Assembly (NCBI RefSeq): GCF_014529535.1
Contig: NW_023503409.1
Location: 7,068,390-7,132,389 of the forward strand
DNA from: Bradysia coprophila
Taxonomy: Eukaryota; Arthropoda; Insecta; Diptera; Sciaridae
Length of the DNA: 64,000 nt
Reading direction: 5' to 3'
Numbering within the stretch: the stretch's first letter is position 1; every line of letters begins with the position of its first letter. Below the pieces are notes generated by a model. It was not told the origin of the DNA and made no database searches. It saw nothing but the letters and a program-made list of their open reading frames with translations. Shown here piece by piece: positions 36,649 to 46,314 of the stretch. A program made the translations under genes and the position numbers.

Positions 36649-37495
36649 TTTTAAATTGTTGTGTTTATTTGGTGTAGAAATTATGCCTGCAATTAAGTAA
36701 ACATGAAAACAGATGTGTGCACAACACAAAATCTATGAACCATGGTACCTCCGTAAACAATGTGTTGGTAGTAAAAGCAGAGAATAATTTACACTTTACT
36801 AAATATTTGGAACTTAGAATTTAACAGTATGAATGTAAATAACAGGACACACAGAAATAGTACGACGACCAAGCTTACATTTGACCTGTTGAAGTCGGTG
36901 AAAATGACAGTGGAAATGATGTAATTTGAACGTCAAAAATGTCAATGTCAAAACTGTCACTTCACGATAGAAAATTTCGATGTGGTTTGGCTCGAAGAAA
37001 AATGAAGTAAAACAGATGAAAAGTCATTACGCTGCACGACGAATTATGTGAAGATGGTGAAGATAAGCCGATAATGTTATTATAATTTCGAAATTTGGGC
37101 AGCGCGAATAATTTAAAGAATTTAGTTTAATGTTTAATTTAGAGAGAACCTAATAGAAAAGAGAAGATGAATAAAAGACCAGGTAAAGAAAGAAAGAAAG
37201 AAAAGAATTTGAAACGATCTTGTACGAGTACGCAATTGGGCATATCTGGCATAACTGATATCGCTGAGGGTGACGCATTCTGCGCCTGGGTGACGGGTAT
37301 TGTTGAAACTCTGATAGTATGTCGATCACAGTTTGCTGTTTAAATAAAACCGATCGATTACCCTTAGACAGAAATCACGTCAGAATAAAAGATAACGTTG
37401 AAAGGGCAACACGCCCGAATTGAAGTCTTTTATTTCTCAGCCGAGAAACCCCAAAAACCACAAGTAAAAGTTAGCTGGTAGCTAGCGATGTTGAA
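36649..37495. other. Intergenic, no gene seen
   Basis: Contains a short (GAAA)n run near 37184-37205. The stretch 37260-37490 has a different base composition from its surroundings (more GC) and could be an old repeat, but no inverted or direct ends could be matched within the window. Confidence 0.4.
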
Positions 37496-37504
37496 GATTC
37501 AACA

Positions 37505-37890
37505 GGTATTATCACCCGGGGAATTACCCCAGACTCAAAATACTGAAATTAAATTGGAATTATCACACGGGGAATTAACACCCAGGAATTATCACCCAGA
37601 TCATTTGGAATTATCACCCGGCGAATTAACACCCAGGCATTATCACCCAGGTGAGAATGATTTCCCAGCAGTTTGTAGCTTAGAAATTATTCCCCACTGA
37701 ATTGGGAATTATCACCCGGGGAATTAATGCCCAGGAATTATCACCCAGATCAATTGGAATTATCACCCGCTTATTAACGCCCAGGCATTATCACCCAGCT
37801 ATTTCCAGGTGATCTGGGTGATAATGCCTGGGCGTTAATTCCTCCGGTGATAATTCCAGTCTGGGGGATAATGCCCCGGGTGATAATACA
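37505..37890. repeat. Minisatellite with a terminal inverted copy
   Basis: About four to five diverged direct copies of a unit of roughly 50 bp built from ATTATCACCCGG, GGAATTAACACCCAGG and ATTATCACCCAGAT, followed from about 37806 by the same unit reversed (ATCTGGGTGATAATGCC, TGGGCGTTAATTCC, CGGTGATAATTCC, GGGTGATAAT). The tail can therefore fold onto the array. The open frame through it at 37488-37700 follows from the repeat and is not taken as a gene. Confidence 0.85.
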
Positions 37891-37910
37891 TGTCGCCCAT
37901 GGTCTAACAA

Positions 37911-38876
37911 TTGTCGAATCTGCACGATACTTAAAAAAATACAAAAAATTTGCGCCAAAATTAATATGGACAGTTAATTGAATAGTGTTGACAGTGCTAT
38001 GTTTTCTTGTTTGTTTGTTTACAAAATAGAAAAAGAAGTACCGAAACTAAGACTCATTTTCAGGTAAAATCATCGATTTCAAATCCGATAAATTTTATAA
38101 CTTTGTTACGCAAGAAAATAGGATTCACATCATTAAAATGAGTTCATGGGTCAAGCTGGTCGACTCATCATCGAGCGTTATTGACAAACGACGAAACAGA
38201 AATAAACGTACGCATCGTGATTCCGTGCCCGCAATTATAGACGATGATAGTTCAGATGAAAATTGTGATTTTAATTATTCAATATCACCGAAAAAGAGAA
38301 GAGTTTTGCTACTCGAACGTCTTACCATTGAGAACGAAAATGATTCGTCTGACGATTGTTGTGATGTGGAGTATAATCCAGACGGTGTCGTTTTACCGAA
38401 AACTGAACACCGTAAAATTAAAGCAACGCTTCCAATAGTAGCATCACGCTCAGTAACAAATCAACCGTCAACCAGTCATTCAGCAAGCAAGTCAATATCA
38501 AAGTCTTGGATTACTTGGACGACGACTCCGAAGCCAAATAAAGAATCAAATTTATCAGTTGAAATCGACGATTCAAGTGAATCAAGCAATCACACTTTGA
38601 TCGATGAGTCTTCCACAGATGGTTCGCTCATGCCAATCGTTGACGAACAAGAAACATTGATAGAAACTCAGGAATCGATAACACCGCCCGTAGCACCGTT
38701 CATCGCATCCGCAACCAACCTGCCAAAGAAACGTAAAGTTCAAACGAAAAAGGGTGGCTTGGTCGAGCAGTTAAGGAAGGCTTTATCTCACGCCAAATCG
38801 AATGTCTTGTTTTGGCAGCATCATCGATCAGCCGATTTGATACCACCAGGAACCGTTATTGGGTATTATGCATAAA
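37911..38876 (+). repeat. Segmental duplication, copy 1 (partner 40398-41375)
   Basis: About 960 bp, direct orientation, with scattered substitutions and small indels relative to 40398-41375. It includes the 5' flank (ATCTGCACGATACTT, TATGTTTTCTTGTTTGTTT) and the coding region. Similarity stops abruptly after the codons for LIPPG, where copy 1 runs into a 65-bp repeat shared with 35158. Confidence 0.9.
38138..38875 (+). CDS. Truncated paralogue of the 40.6-kb SPIDR-like nuclear protein
   Basis: 245 codons open from ATG (MSSWVKLVDSSS) to a stop at 38875, about 90% like the N-terminal two thirds of the gene at 40647. It shares Ser/Asp-rich acidic patches (DDDSSDENCD, NDSSDDCCD), a basic SPKKRRV motif, and PKKRKV, close to the SV40-type nuclear signal. 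The last seven or so codons (TVIGYYA) do not match; the partner continues with about 85 further residues that are missing here. The frame also runs open upstream of the ATG and is similar to the partner's. Whether it is transcribed is unknown; it may be a young pseudogene that has kept its frame or a gene encoding a shortened product. Confidence 0.5.
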   Translation: MSSWVKLVDSSSSVIDKRRNRNKRTHRDSVPAIIDDDSSDENCDFNYSISPKKRRVLLLERLTIENENDSSDDCCDVEYNPDGVVLPKTEHRKIKATLPIVASRSVTNQPSTSHSASKSISKSWITWTTTPKPNKESNLSVEIDDSSESSNHTLIDESSTDGSLMPIVDEQETLIETQESITPPVAPFIASATNLPKKRKVQTKKGGLVEQLRKALSHAKSNVLFWQHHRSADLIPPGTVIGYYA

Positions 38877-40397
38877 TTCATCAATTTTGATATTCTAGGC
38901 GATTTGGTGATTATAATTACGATAACACTGTAGGGACTTTGTAAGTGATCATAAAACGCAAATATGGATTGATTTGATTTGTTTTCTTGTACTGATTATA
39001 CCATCACAAAACTAATAGCTCCTCGATCGGTTTCAGTATTTGAACAAACCAAATCGATTAACAAATGCTTCACATGCTTCATGCCACGAAAATGTAATTT
39101 TCGGACCTCAAACTTTACTTTTGGGGCATAATAGTCTTTTTCATGTGTCGGGGCCGAAAATGAGGGAGTTTCGAGATTTTTCTCGGGTTTTCGACCCCTT
39201 ACATGAAAATTTTTTTGAGTATCTGTTTTGGACGATTGATTTTAGGCATTTTCACATGTACAACTCGCGAATACTCACAGATACACAAATAACTATTACG
39301 TCACAACGACAAGAGCCGAAAGTACCTTTCGTGTGACGTATTGAGTTTTTTATGCCAAGTGACCCAAAAATGGCGATTCAAGGGATGAAAGTTTACTAAA
39401 ACATGTAAAATCCAATACGTGACACGGGATAAAAGAAAAAATCACATTCTCACACCAGGAGAGAGAGCCAAAAACGATAACAGTTTTTCACACTTTTTCG
39501 TTCCAGTTATGTCAACTTTTATTCCGAATGTGATTTTTTGGTGCGCCCAATTATCTCTCTAGCAAACAAACTCTCAGCTCTATGTGTCAAATTCACACCT
39601 TAATTCTTTGTATTGTAAATTTCAAAGCCTACTTGTTTCTTTTACCACCTTAATAAAAGTAGTTTGGTTGCTAGAAAGGGTATTGGTGTGCCTGAACACT
39701 ATGTTGCACGGATCAAAAAGTTGTAAATTTCGACCACCTAGGCCAAAATTACACCTTTTTGGTACTAGTGACATAATATACTATTTTTGGGAGCGTGAGA
39801 CTCACGCTTTCGTGACGAAATGACTAATTCACTCGCATTCATGTGTATTAACATTGTATGTTGATGGACTCGATTCTGATTTTGCAATATGTTTCTGTCT
39901 TCATTCACAACTTCAAGCAAAACGATGCCAATTTCAAAAATTCTGTAATATTCAGGTTTAAAATTTTCGAAAAATCTCATCAGCTTCCATTTTGAATGAA
40001 TCTGTTGTCTAGATCCATGCATTGTGCACGTTTACTTTGGCAATTATCATTTGTCTATTTTTCTTCTAAAAGCAACTTGAGCAATAAACTACAAGCTCTG
40101 GTTGAAGTGAAAGATTTGAAATCAATCTGTTCAAAATAAAATGAAGTAATAGATCCGACAGCAACACTGCTGATTTATTGATGCACATAACTCTGATTCT
40201 GTTTGTTTTTAACCTTTGAAATCCGTCAACGCACTGTGCGTTGAATCCGTTCGATTTAATTTGATTTGACAAGATAAGTTCTTTTAGCAAAATTCTGATG
40301 TGACTGTAATGCTGTAATTGAGGGGTTTTGATTGCTTTATTAATGGCCCTACAATTTATGTGTAAGCACTAGTCGCAATAAGAAATAGTTCAATTCT
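38876..40397. other. Spacer between the two duplicated genes
   Basis: No gene. It starts with the 65-bp repeat shared with 35158. A stretch near 39.22-39.27 kb (TTTTGGACGATTGATTTTAG, ACAACTCGCGA) is similar to 62.53-62.58 kb, and 39.38-39.54 kb resembles 5.6-5.77 kb (CATGTAAAATCCA). All are undefined dispersed repeats. Confidence 0.45.
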
Positions 40398-41375
40398 AGA
40401 ATCTGCACGATACTTTAAAAATACGAAAGAATTGCGCCAAAATCAATATGGACAGTTAGTTGAATAGTTTTGACAGTCTTATGTTTTCTTGTTTGTTTAC
40501 AAAAAAAAGGCGAAAAAGAAGTTCCGTGACCTAGAGATCGATTCGCTTTGGCAGTGCACCACATTTTAGAAGGTAAAATCATCGATTTAAAATCTGAAAA
40601 ATTTTATAACTTTCTGACACATGAAAATAGGATTCACATTAACAACATGAGTTCATGGATCAAGCTGGTCGACTCATCATCGAACGTAATTGAGAAACGA
40701 CGGAATAGATATAAACGTACGCATCGTGATTCCGTGCCCGCAATTATAGACGATGATAGTTCAGATGAAAATTGTGATTTGAATTCCTCAATATCACCGA
40801 AAAAGAGAAGAGTTTTGCCACTCGAGCGTCTTACCATTGAGAACGAAAATTATTCGTCTGACGATTGTTGTGATGTGGAGTATAATCCAGATGGTGTCGT
40901 TTTACCGAAAACTGAACACCGTAAAATTAAAGCAACCCTTCCAATAGTGGCATCACGCTCAGTAACAAATCAACCGTCAACCAGTCATTCAGCAAGCAAG
41001 TCAAGATCAAAGTCTTGGATTACTTGGACGACGACTCCGAAGCCAAATAACGAATCAAATTTATCACTTGAAATCGACGATTCAATCAGTGATTCAAGTG
41101 AATCAAGCACTCACACTTTGATCGATGAGTCTTCCACAGATGGTTCGCTCATGCAGTCGCCAATCGTTGACGAACAAGAAACAGTGATAGAAACTCAGGA
41201 ATCGATAACACCGCCCGTAGCACCGTTCATCGCATCCGCAACCAACCTGCCAAAGAAACGTAAAGTTCGAACGAAAAAGGGTGGCTTGGTCGAGCAGTTA
41301 AGGAAGGCTTTATCTCAATCCAAATCGAATGTCTTGTTTTGGCAGCATCATCGATCAGCCGATTTGATACCACCA
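40398..41375 (+). repeat. Segmental duplication, copy 2 (partner 37911-38876)
   Basis: Direct repeat of copy 1, about 1.5 kb from its end. Copy 2 has an extra roughly 30 bp just upstream of the coding region and small in-frame insertions relative to copy 1 (ISDSS, QS), as expected if reading frame has been under some constraint in both copies. Confidence 0.88.
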
Positions 41376-41609
41376 GGAGACGTAGTGACTGTTGATCGCG
41401 TGGAAAATACTTACGGTCGAATATTGATACACACGAATGTAAATGGTGAGCCAACCATATTTTCACTATGTTCTAGAACAGTGGATGTTGGAGAAGGAGA
41501 TGTTATTGAAGTGGAATTTGACAGTGAGCACCTTTATAAGACAGACAGCCACAATTTCTATTCATATGTGGACAAAGTTACAGTAATAAAAAAGAATATT
41601 TCCAGCTGA
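40647..41609 (+). CDS. Ser/Asp-rich nuclear protein, possibly SPIDR-like, 320 aa
   Basis: Single-exon ORF; the frame is open from an earlier ATG at 40548 (353 aa), but I prefer 40647 because its paralogue begins with the same MSSW. The first half is disordered, acidic and serine-rich with SPKKRRV; PKKRKV near residue 210 is a likely nuclear import signal. Next comes GGLxExLxxxxxxxxSxxxxWxH, which has the same spacing as a block I recall in SPIDR (scaffold for BLM/RAD51-dependent repair). The last 85 residues (VVTVDRVENTYGRILIH, IEVEFDSEHLYKTDSHNFYSYV) look like a small beta-rich domain. The SPIDR link rests on that one motif and is tentative. The protein is much shorter than vertebrate SPIDR (about 900 aa), so it could be a fragment or an unrelated lineage-specific gene. 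Confidence 0.6.
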   Translation: MSSWIKLVDSSSNVIEKRRNRYKRTHRDSVPAIIDDDSSDENCDLNSSISPKKRRVLPLERLTIENENYSSDDCCDVEYNPDGVVLPKTEHRKIKATLPIVASRSVTNQPSTSHSASKSRSKSWITWTTTPKPNNESNLSLEIDDSISDSSESSTHTLIDESSTDGSLMQSPIVDEQETVIETQESITPPVAPFIASATNLPKKRKVRTKKGGLVEQLRKALSQSKSNVLFWQHHRSADLIPPGDVVTVDRVENTYGRILIHTNVNGEPTIFSLCSRTVDVGEGDVIEVEFDSEHLYKTDSHNFYSYVDKVTVIKKNISS

Positions 41610-42174
41610 ACGACCATTTGAGCATCAACATTTTTTATACAAAAACGGGATAAGAGTTGTCCTATTCAAAAGGACAATCAAATTTTATGCTGATTCACTC
41701 ATACAAGCAAAAGTCTACGGTTCATACGGGTCTACGCTACAGCGCATGTGTGTGCTGTTAAATCTGTATAAACACTCAGTTTTGTTTGTGTGAGTGAACC
41801 AGCTGGACGTCAGCTGAAACAACGTTTGGATGAAATTTGATTGCCCTTTCCTGTCCTGTCCTTTTCTATTCAATGTAATATTTGAGTCTCGCTACAGAAG
41901 ACCAGAGCCAACAACTAATCACATTGTTCATCATCTTCCTATAATTCGTATTTGTCGTTCCGACTTTTGAGTAACAAGACGACCATTTATTTGACACGAG
42001 AAACACTTTCGTAGCGTTATGGCATTGGAGGTGAATAGTCCTTCTCGGAAACTTTGTCTTTATCTGATGTCGATGTCGAAGAGTGAGTGTAAAACCAATT
42101 TCTTGCCGATAACTTTACCATCCCTTTATTCCATTTGATAAACTTATAGTCGGTTGTATTAACAAAAAATTACT
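41610..42174. repeat. Foldback repeat between the SPIDR-like gene and NUDT13
   Basis: 41656-41875 is an inverted-repeat element: outer arms GGACAATCAAATTT and AAATTTGATTGCCC, inner arms GATTCACTCATACAAGCAAAA and TTTGTTTGTGTGAGTGAACC, as in the 7.67 and 31.4 kb elements. The remaining 300 bp show nothing. Confidence 0.6.
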
Positions 42175-43467
42175 TTAAAGTTTGCTCCAATGCAAATCAT
42201 ACCACCTATTGAACGTGTAATAATTTGACACCCAGTTCTGTAAAAGCTGATGAGCAAGAGCACCTTTCGGAGGAGGAATAAAGTCCCCACTCGAATTCTT
42301 TATTAAAAGAAAGGGATTCTCCTGTATACGGACTAATCCAGCTTTTACCTCAGCTTTACTGAACCATTTGGCTCCTTCCAGTTCATTCTCGTCTATACTC
42401 AACTGAAGAACAAAATTAATTACAATTAGAGTCGACCAACACTGGAATTAGACAAAATACAGACTTTCTCCGAATCTGGCATAGCTACAGCCGTGCAGCC
42501 CAACATAAGCGAATTTTGGGGTAGCGGCCAGGATTGCGATTGAAAATATTTAACATTTTCGACTACAATGCCAGCTTCTTCTGCTATTTCCCTGCGTACT
42601 GAATCTTCAAGTGTTTCCCCTATGTTTTATAAGGTTAATAGATTAATAGAACGTGACGGCTACCTAACAACACAACATCAACATTTACCTGGCTCCATGA
42701 AGCCGGAGATGCATGTATACATTCCTCTCGGATACTGAGGTTGGCGGACTAACAATGTTTTTTCGTCACTTTGATCCGTTACTCTCGTAATTGCCACTGG
42801 AAATGTTGGTGGATAGTTGTTAACTTTTCGAGGATCACATGGTTTGGTACACATTCGAACCGTACCAGACGCGTTTCTTTTCAAAGGGCTGGCACAACTC
42901 GGACAAAAGTTCATTTTTTGATTCCAGTTCAAAAGCGTGAATGCCTTCAATGACTTGTGTAAATTAAGTGGTTACGAGCAGTGGTTGTGATCTAATACGC
43001 ACCCTTGATACAAGATTGGACTGTTCTTCTGGTAATGTGAATATAGCCGATCTCATGTCGGTAAAATTGCCATCAAATTTTTTGCCAATCATCTCGCCCT
43101 GATTTGGATCGTCTATTCTGCAAGCGAATATCGGTGTATCTTCAGTTGATTCGTCGATAGTCAATAGAACCGATGTCTTCTTTAAGTCCTTGCAATAATC
43201 GATCGTTTCTGGAAACACATTCAAGGATCATCAGTCGTCCTTCGTCGATGTGAATGACGTGATAGTCGAATATATACCTGAAAATGGTGTCCACACCATA
43301 GCAGATTCTGGAGCCATTTTCACTGTAAGTAGTGGCCTGTCTCTTGAGAACATAAGAAAACTCGACTTCTCAAAGACATTGTAGCAAAGCTCGTCATTCT
43401 CTTTTAATTGTTGTAGGTATTTCGATTGAAAAACGTATCGAGCCATCCTTGACAAACTCCAAGACAT
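42175..43467 (-). CDS. NUDT13: NUDT13-like NAD(P)H pyrophosphatase with a C-terminal SKL
   Basis: Nudix hydrolases of the NudC/NUDT12/NUDT13 group split NAD(P)H into NMNH and AMP. Exons on the minus strand: 43278-43467, 43003-43208, 42689-42953, 42465-42619 and 42175-42402; 1044 nt, 347 aa (human NUDT13 352). Visible: N-terminal [19 protein letters not shown], a zinc ribbon (CPSC...C...C, residues about 148-169), the Nudix box GX5EX7REUXEEXGU intact in [20 protein letters not shown] (about 215-237), and [12 protein letters not shown], the family's NADH-specificity array. The N-terminal region and length fit NUDT13 better than NUDT12, which carries ankyrin repeats. The protein ends HWSKL, a textbook PTS1 peroxisome signal, whereas vertebrate NUDT13 is mitochondrial. 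A second Met at codon 8 (MARYV) is an alternative start. Confidence 0.92.
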
Positions 43468-44489
43468 TGACGACTAATGGTTTCGAATCTTTTGAATGAA
43501 ATGTAGAACATGAAATCTTAGTTTCTCGGTGAAGATTTTTTTAGAAATTCGAAGGAATTACAATGTCACAGTCACAATGCCTTAACTTATAGAAATATTT
43601 ACAATGTTATATCCTGTGCCAGACTATTAGCAGCTTATTTTCTCTTTGCCGCGAGGATACACTGTATTCCACAGATCGACTTAAAGTAAACGTACAACAG
43701 CTGATAGAAAAGATAAGATTACTGTTTTGACACTGTATGTACGATACACAACCAAACAAATTTCAAATGTTGAATTAATGTATTACAGACAAAGTGGGGA
43801 AGAGTAAAGGTCAAGTACCTTTTAACAAACTGCAATGTTATCGACAGCGGCCTCTAGCTACTTTATAGCAAAATGTAAGGCAAAGAGGTGGAAAATTTTG
43901 TTGGATCACAAGAAGTAAAAGACTTCATGCTTACCTTCTTCGATACGTAAATGTATTAATATTAATGGTAGACAGCATAAAGCACCTTACTTTCAAGTAA
44001 ATTTCAAGTAATTTTATTTGTAGCCTTGCAATACTTGAAATATTATTTATGTAAATTGAGTAATAAAATTTACTTTTGATATCAAGCAACTGTTTAAATT
44101 AACTTTAACGTAAAAAAATGAAAATGGTCGACAGTTTTTTTTTGTGAGTACTATGGGACGTTTTAGAGATTGCCCTATCACATAATACCAATAGACCCTC
44201 CAGCCCAAATTTTATATTTCTAGAAAGTACCTAGTACCATCCTATGGAACCCTCGACGGCCAGGTTTGTTGATGAGCGCAGGCGTCGCTGGACAAATCAC
44301 TGCATCCAGTACAGCCAGTGGTTCGACGTATTTGATGTATTGCGTAAAATTTGATAGAAGATATTACTCAAGGGGTGAAAAAAAATTCCACCAGACCACC
44401 ACAGATTTTTCAAAGAGCTCTACCACGACAGTCACAATTCCGAGAGAGGTGAGATATACCACGTTGAAATCGATTGTTTAAGGAATTTT
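43468..44489. other. Intergenic, no gene seen
   Basis: Upstream of NUDT13. AT-rich with no protein-like ORF (the longest, about 71 codons near 44.27 kb, is unconvincing). No clear repeats were matched except that the last part may belong to the duplicated TBC1D9 3' segment. Confidence 0.45.
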
Positions 44490-45250
44490 ACTCTTCATTT
44501 CTTACTTTTCGACCACTGAAGGATCGTCTAATTTTCTAATTTTCAAAAGCAAAATGAATAATAGTCTGAAACGCAAAGTTTTCGACACTTGTGTCCTTCC
44601 AGTGCTCACTTATGGAGCGGAAACGTTAACTTTAACGAAAGCATCCGAAGATAAATTGAGAGTGACACAAAGAGCCATGGAACGGAGTATGCTTGGAATA
44701 ACACTCAGAGACAGAATGACGAATCAATGGATTCGACAACAAACCAGGGTCGTTGATGTCATGGAAAGAATAGCATCTCTGAAATGGAGCTGGGCGGGAC
44801 ATATTGCAAGAAGGACAGACGAACGTTGGACCAAAAAGATCATGAACTGGCGACCATATAAAAGACGAGTTATAGGTAGACCACCAGAGAGATGGACAAA
44901 CGGAATTAAGAATATTGCAGGTACAAACTGGCAGCAAATGGCAATGGATCGTACGAAATGGAAAGAAGTTGGAGAGGCCTACATCCAGCAGTGGATAGAA
45001 ACAGGCTGAAAAAGAAGAAGAAGAAGAAGAAGAAGGATCGTCCCATTTACTCACAGGGGAAGCCAAATAAAACAATTGACTGTACTTGTTGTTTCATTTA
45101 TTGAGTTTTTGTGTGTTGTGGATAAAACGTACAATACTCAGAGACATCAAATCCTGCAAACATATTTTAGGCACGTTGCGTTTTTAAGATGAATTTCCCT
45201 CTTTTGCTTTTTGTTCAATATATCTGTGTCGGTGATGTGTGAAGTTCTTA
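44490..45250 (-). pseudogene. Decayed duplicate of the TBC1D9 3' end, split by a LINE
   Basis: 45043-45180 (GAAGCCAAAT, AAACGTACAATACTCAGAGA, CATCAAATCCTGCAAACATA) matches 50440-50606 downstream of the TBC1D9 stop. After an internal deletion, 45200-45234 (TCGGTGATGTGTGAA) matches TBC1D9's last coding exon near 50774. The part left of the LINE (CTTACTTTTCGACCACTGAA) still weakly aligns to the flank of the 50.4-kb locus. No coding capacity remains. Confidence 0.6.
44529..45031 (+). mobile_element. 5'-truncated RTE-type LINE (3' end of reverse transcriptase ORF)
   Basis: The insert is flanked by the 11-bp duplication GAAGGATCGTC (44518-44528 and 45032-45042) and ends in an (AAG)n run, typical of RTE-clade LINEs. 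An ORF of 151 codons from 44554 to 45009 encodes the C-terminal part of a non-LTR reverse transcriptase protein: CVLPVLTYGAETLTL, QRAMERSMLGI, LKWSWAGHIARR and a terminal WKEVGEAYIQQW. The fragment's frame is intact and the duplication perfect, so the insertion is recent. The catalytic YxDD part is absent, so it cannot move by itself. Confidence 0.9.
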
Positions 45251-46314
45251 TTTTGATGCAGAAAATGGTGATCGACCTACCTTTTACCTCTAACCATCTC
45301 AAATGGTATGCATTTATTTGGAAAAGAAGGGAAAAATGTGAAGAAAGTTCAGTGTATGTTCTAGAACAGGGAGTCGTCGATCTGACTCTGAAGCGTGGTG
45401 AGGAGTTGTTAATTCATGAAAACTGATCTCCGACCGACCATCTCTAATCATCACAAATATTGCTTTTATTTCAAAAAAAAACGAAAGTATCGTAAAAATT
45501 CGTTTAATATCGTGTTCTGGAACTGAAAAAAAAATTTCTAGCCATTCCTGGAATGAGGATTGATGTCTATGTAATTACCTTTTAAAAAACTTCCAATCAA
45601 TACGAAAATATTAGCCCCATCAAAGGTAATGTAAATTCAAATTTGAAGATATGTCAGAACCATCTGGACTACAACGCGGGAAAACCTCTAATTGGTTCGT
45701 GCTCCGGGTAGATATTGATAGTGTTTTCTAAAACATCTGAAAACATCGAAATTTGTTATTTGCTAAGTTATTCCAATGAAAGTAAATAGATAGGTATGGC
45801 CAAACGTTCAAATTTGTTCTAGCCGGAGCACATACGGATTTGCATGGCGCCACCTCAAACGAACTCATTTCTAGTGGAAATTTGCTCCGACTTGTATGGA
45901 CTGGCCATACCTACTTATCTACTTTCATTGACTTATTCGACCTCAAATGTGGCGAATTTTCCTGTTCCTCAACCTGTGCTTTTAGAACCTTGACCCTTTC
46001 TAGCAACCTAAATAACTTCATTTAATAGGGTGGTGGAAATGCAACGTTTACATTTTACATGTTTAGAAATTTAGGAAAGAGTCAACAATGTATGATTCTA
46101 TAAACAAAGGAATAAGGTGGTATCTTGACAGCATCGGGACGAAGTTTGTTTGCTAGAAAGAGTATTACCTTGATCATGTTGTGGTCTGCTAATCCCCCTA
46201 CACCTGAATTTTGTAAGTAAACAAGTCAATGACATTTCCTTGTCAAAACTAATTTTTGTCAAAAGGACAAAGTGGAAATAAATTGAACAAAAAAACGGAA
46301 AATTCGTAAATAAA
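45251..46314. other. Intergenic with repeat ends
   Basis: No gene. A reversed end of the GTTCTGAAAGAACAGG family lies at about 45968-46003 (AACCTGTGCTTTTAGAACCTTGAC). A foldback pair (CTACTTTCATTGA...; AATGAAAGTAAATAGATAGG with GGTATGGCCAAAC / GACTGGCCATACC) spans about 45774-45935. Confidence 0.5.

Noticed and set aside
37260-37490. GC-shifted stretch that might be an LTR remnant
   Set aside because: No matching partner, no inverted ends and no target duplication within the window.
37488-37700. 70-codon frame through the minisatellite (repeating HPGELTPRNYHP-like residues)
   Set aside because: It follows from the tandem repeat unit and has no conserved start, splice context or similarity; composition is that of a repeat.
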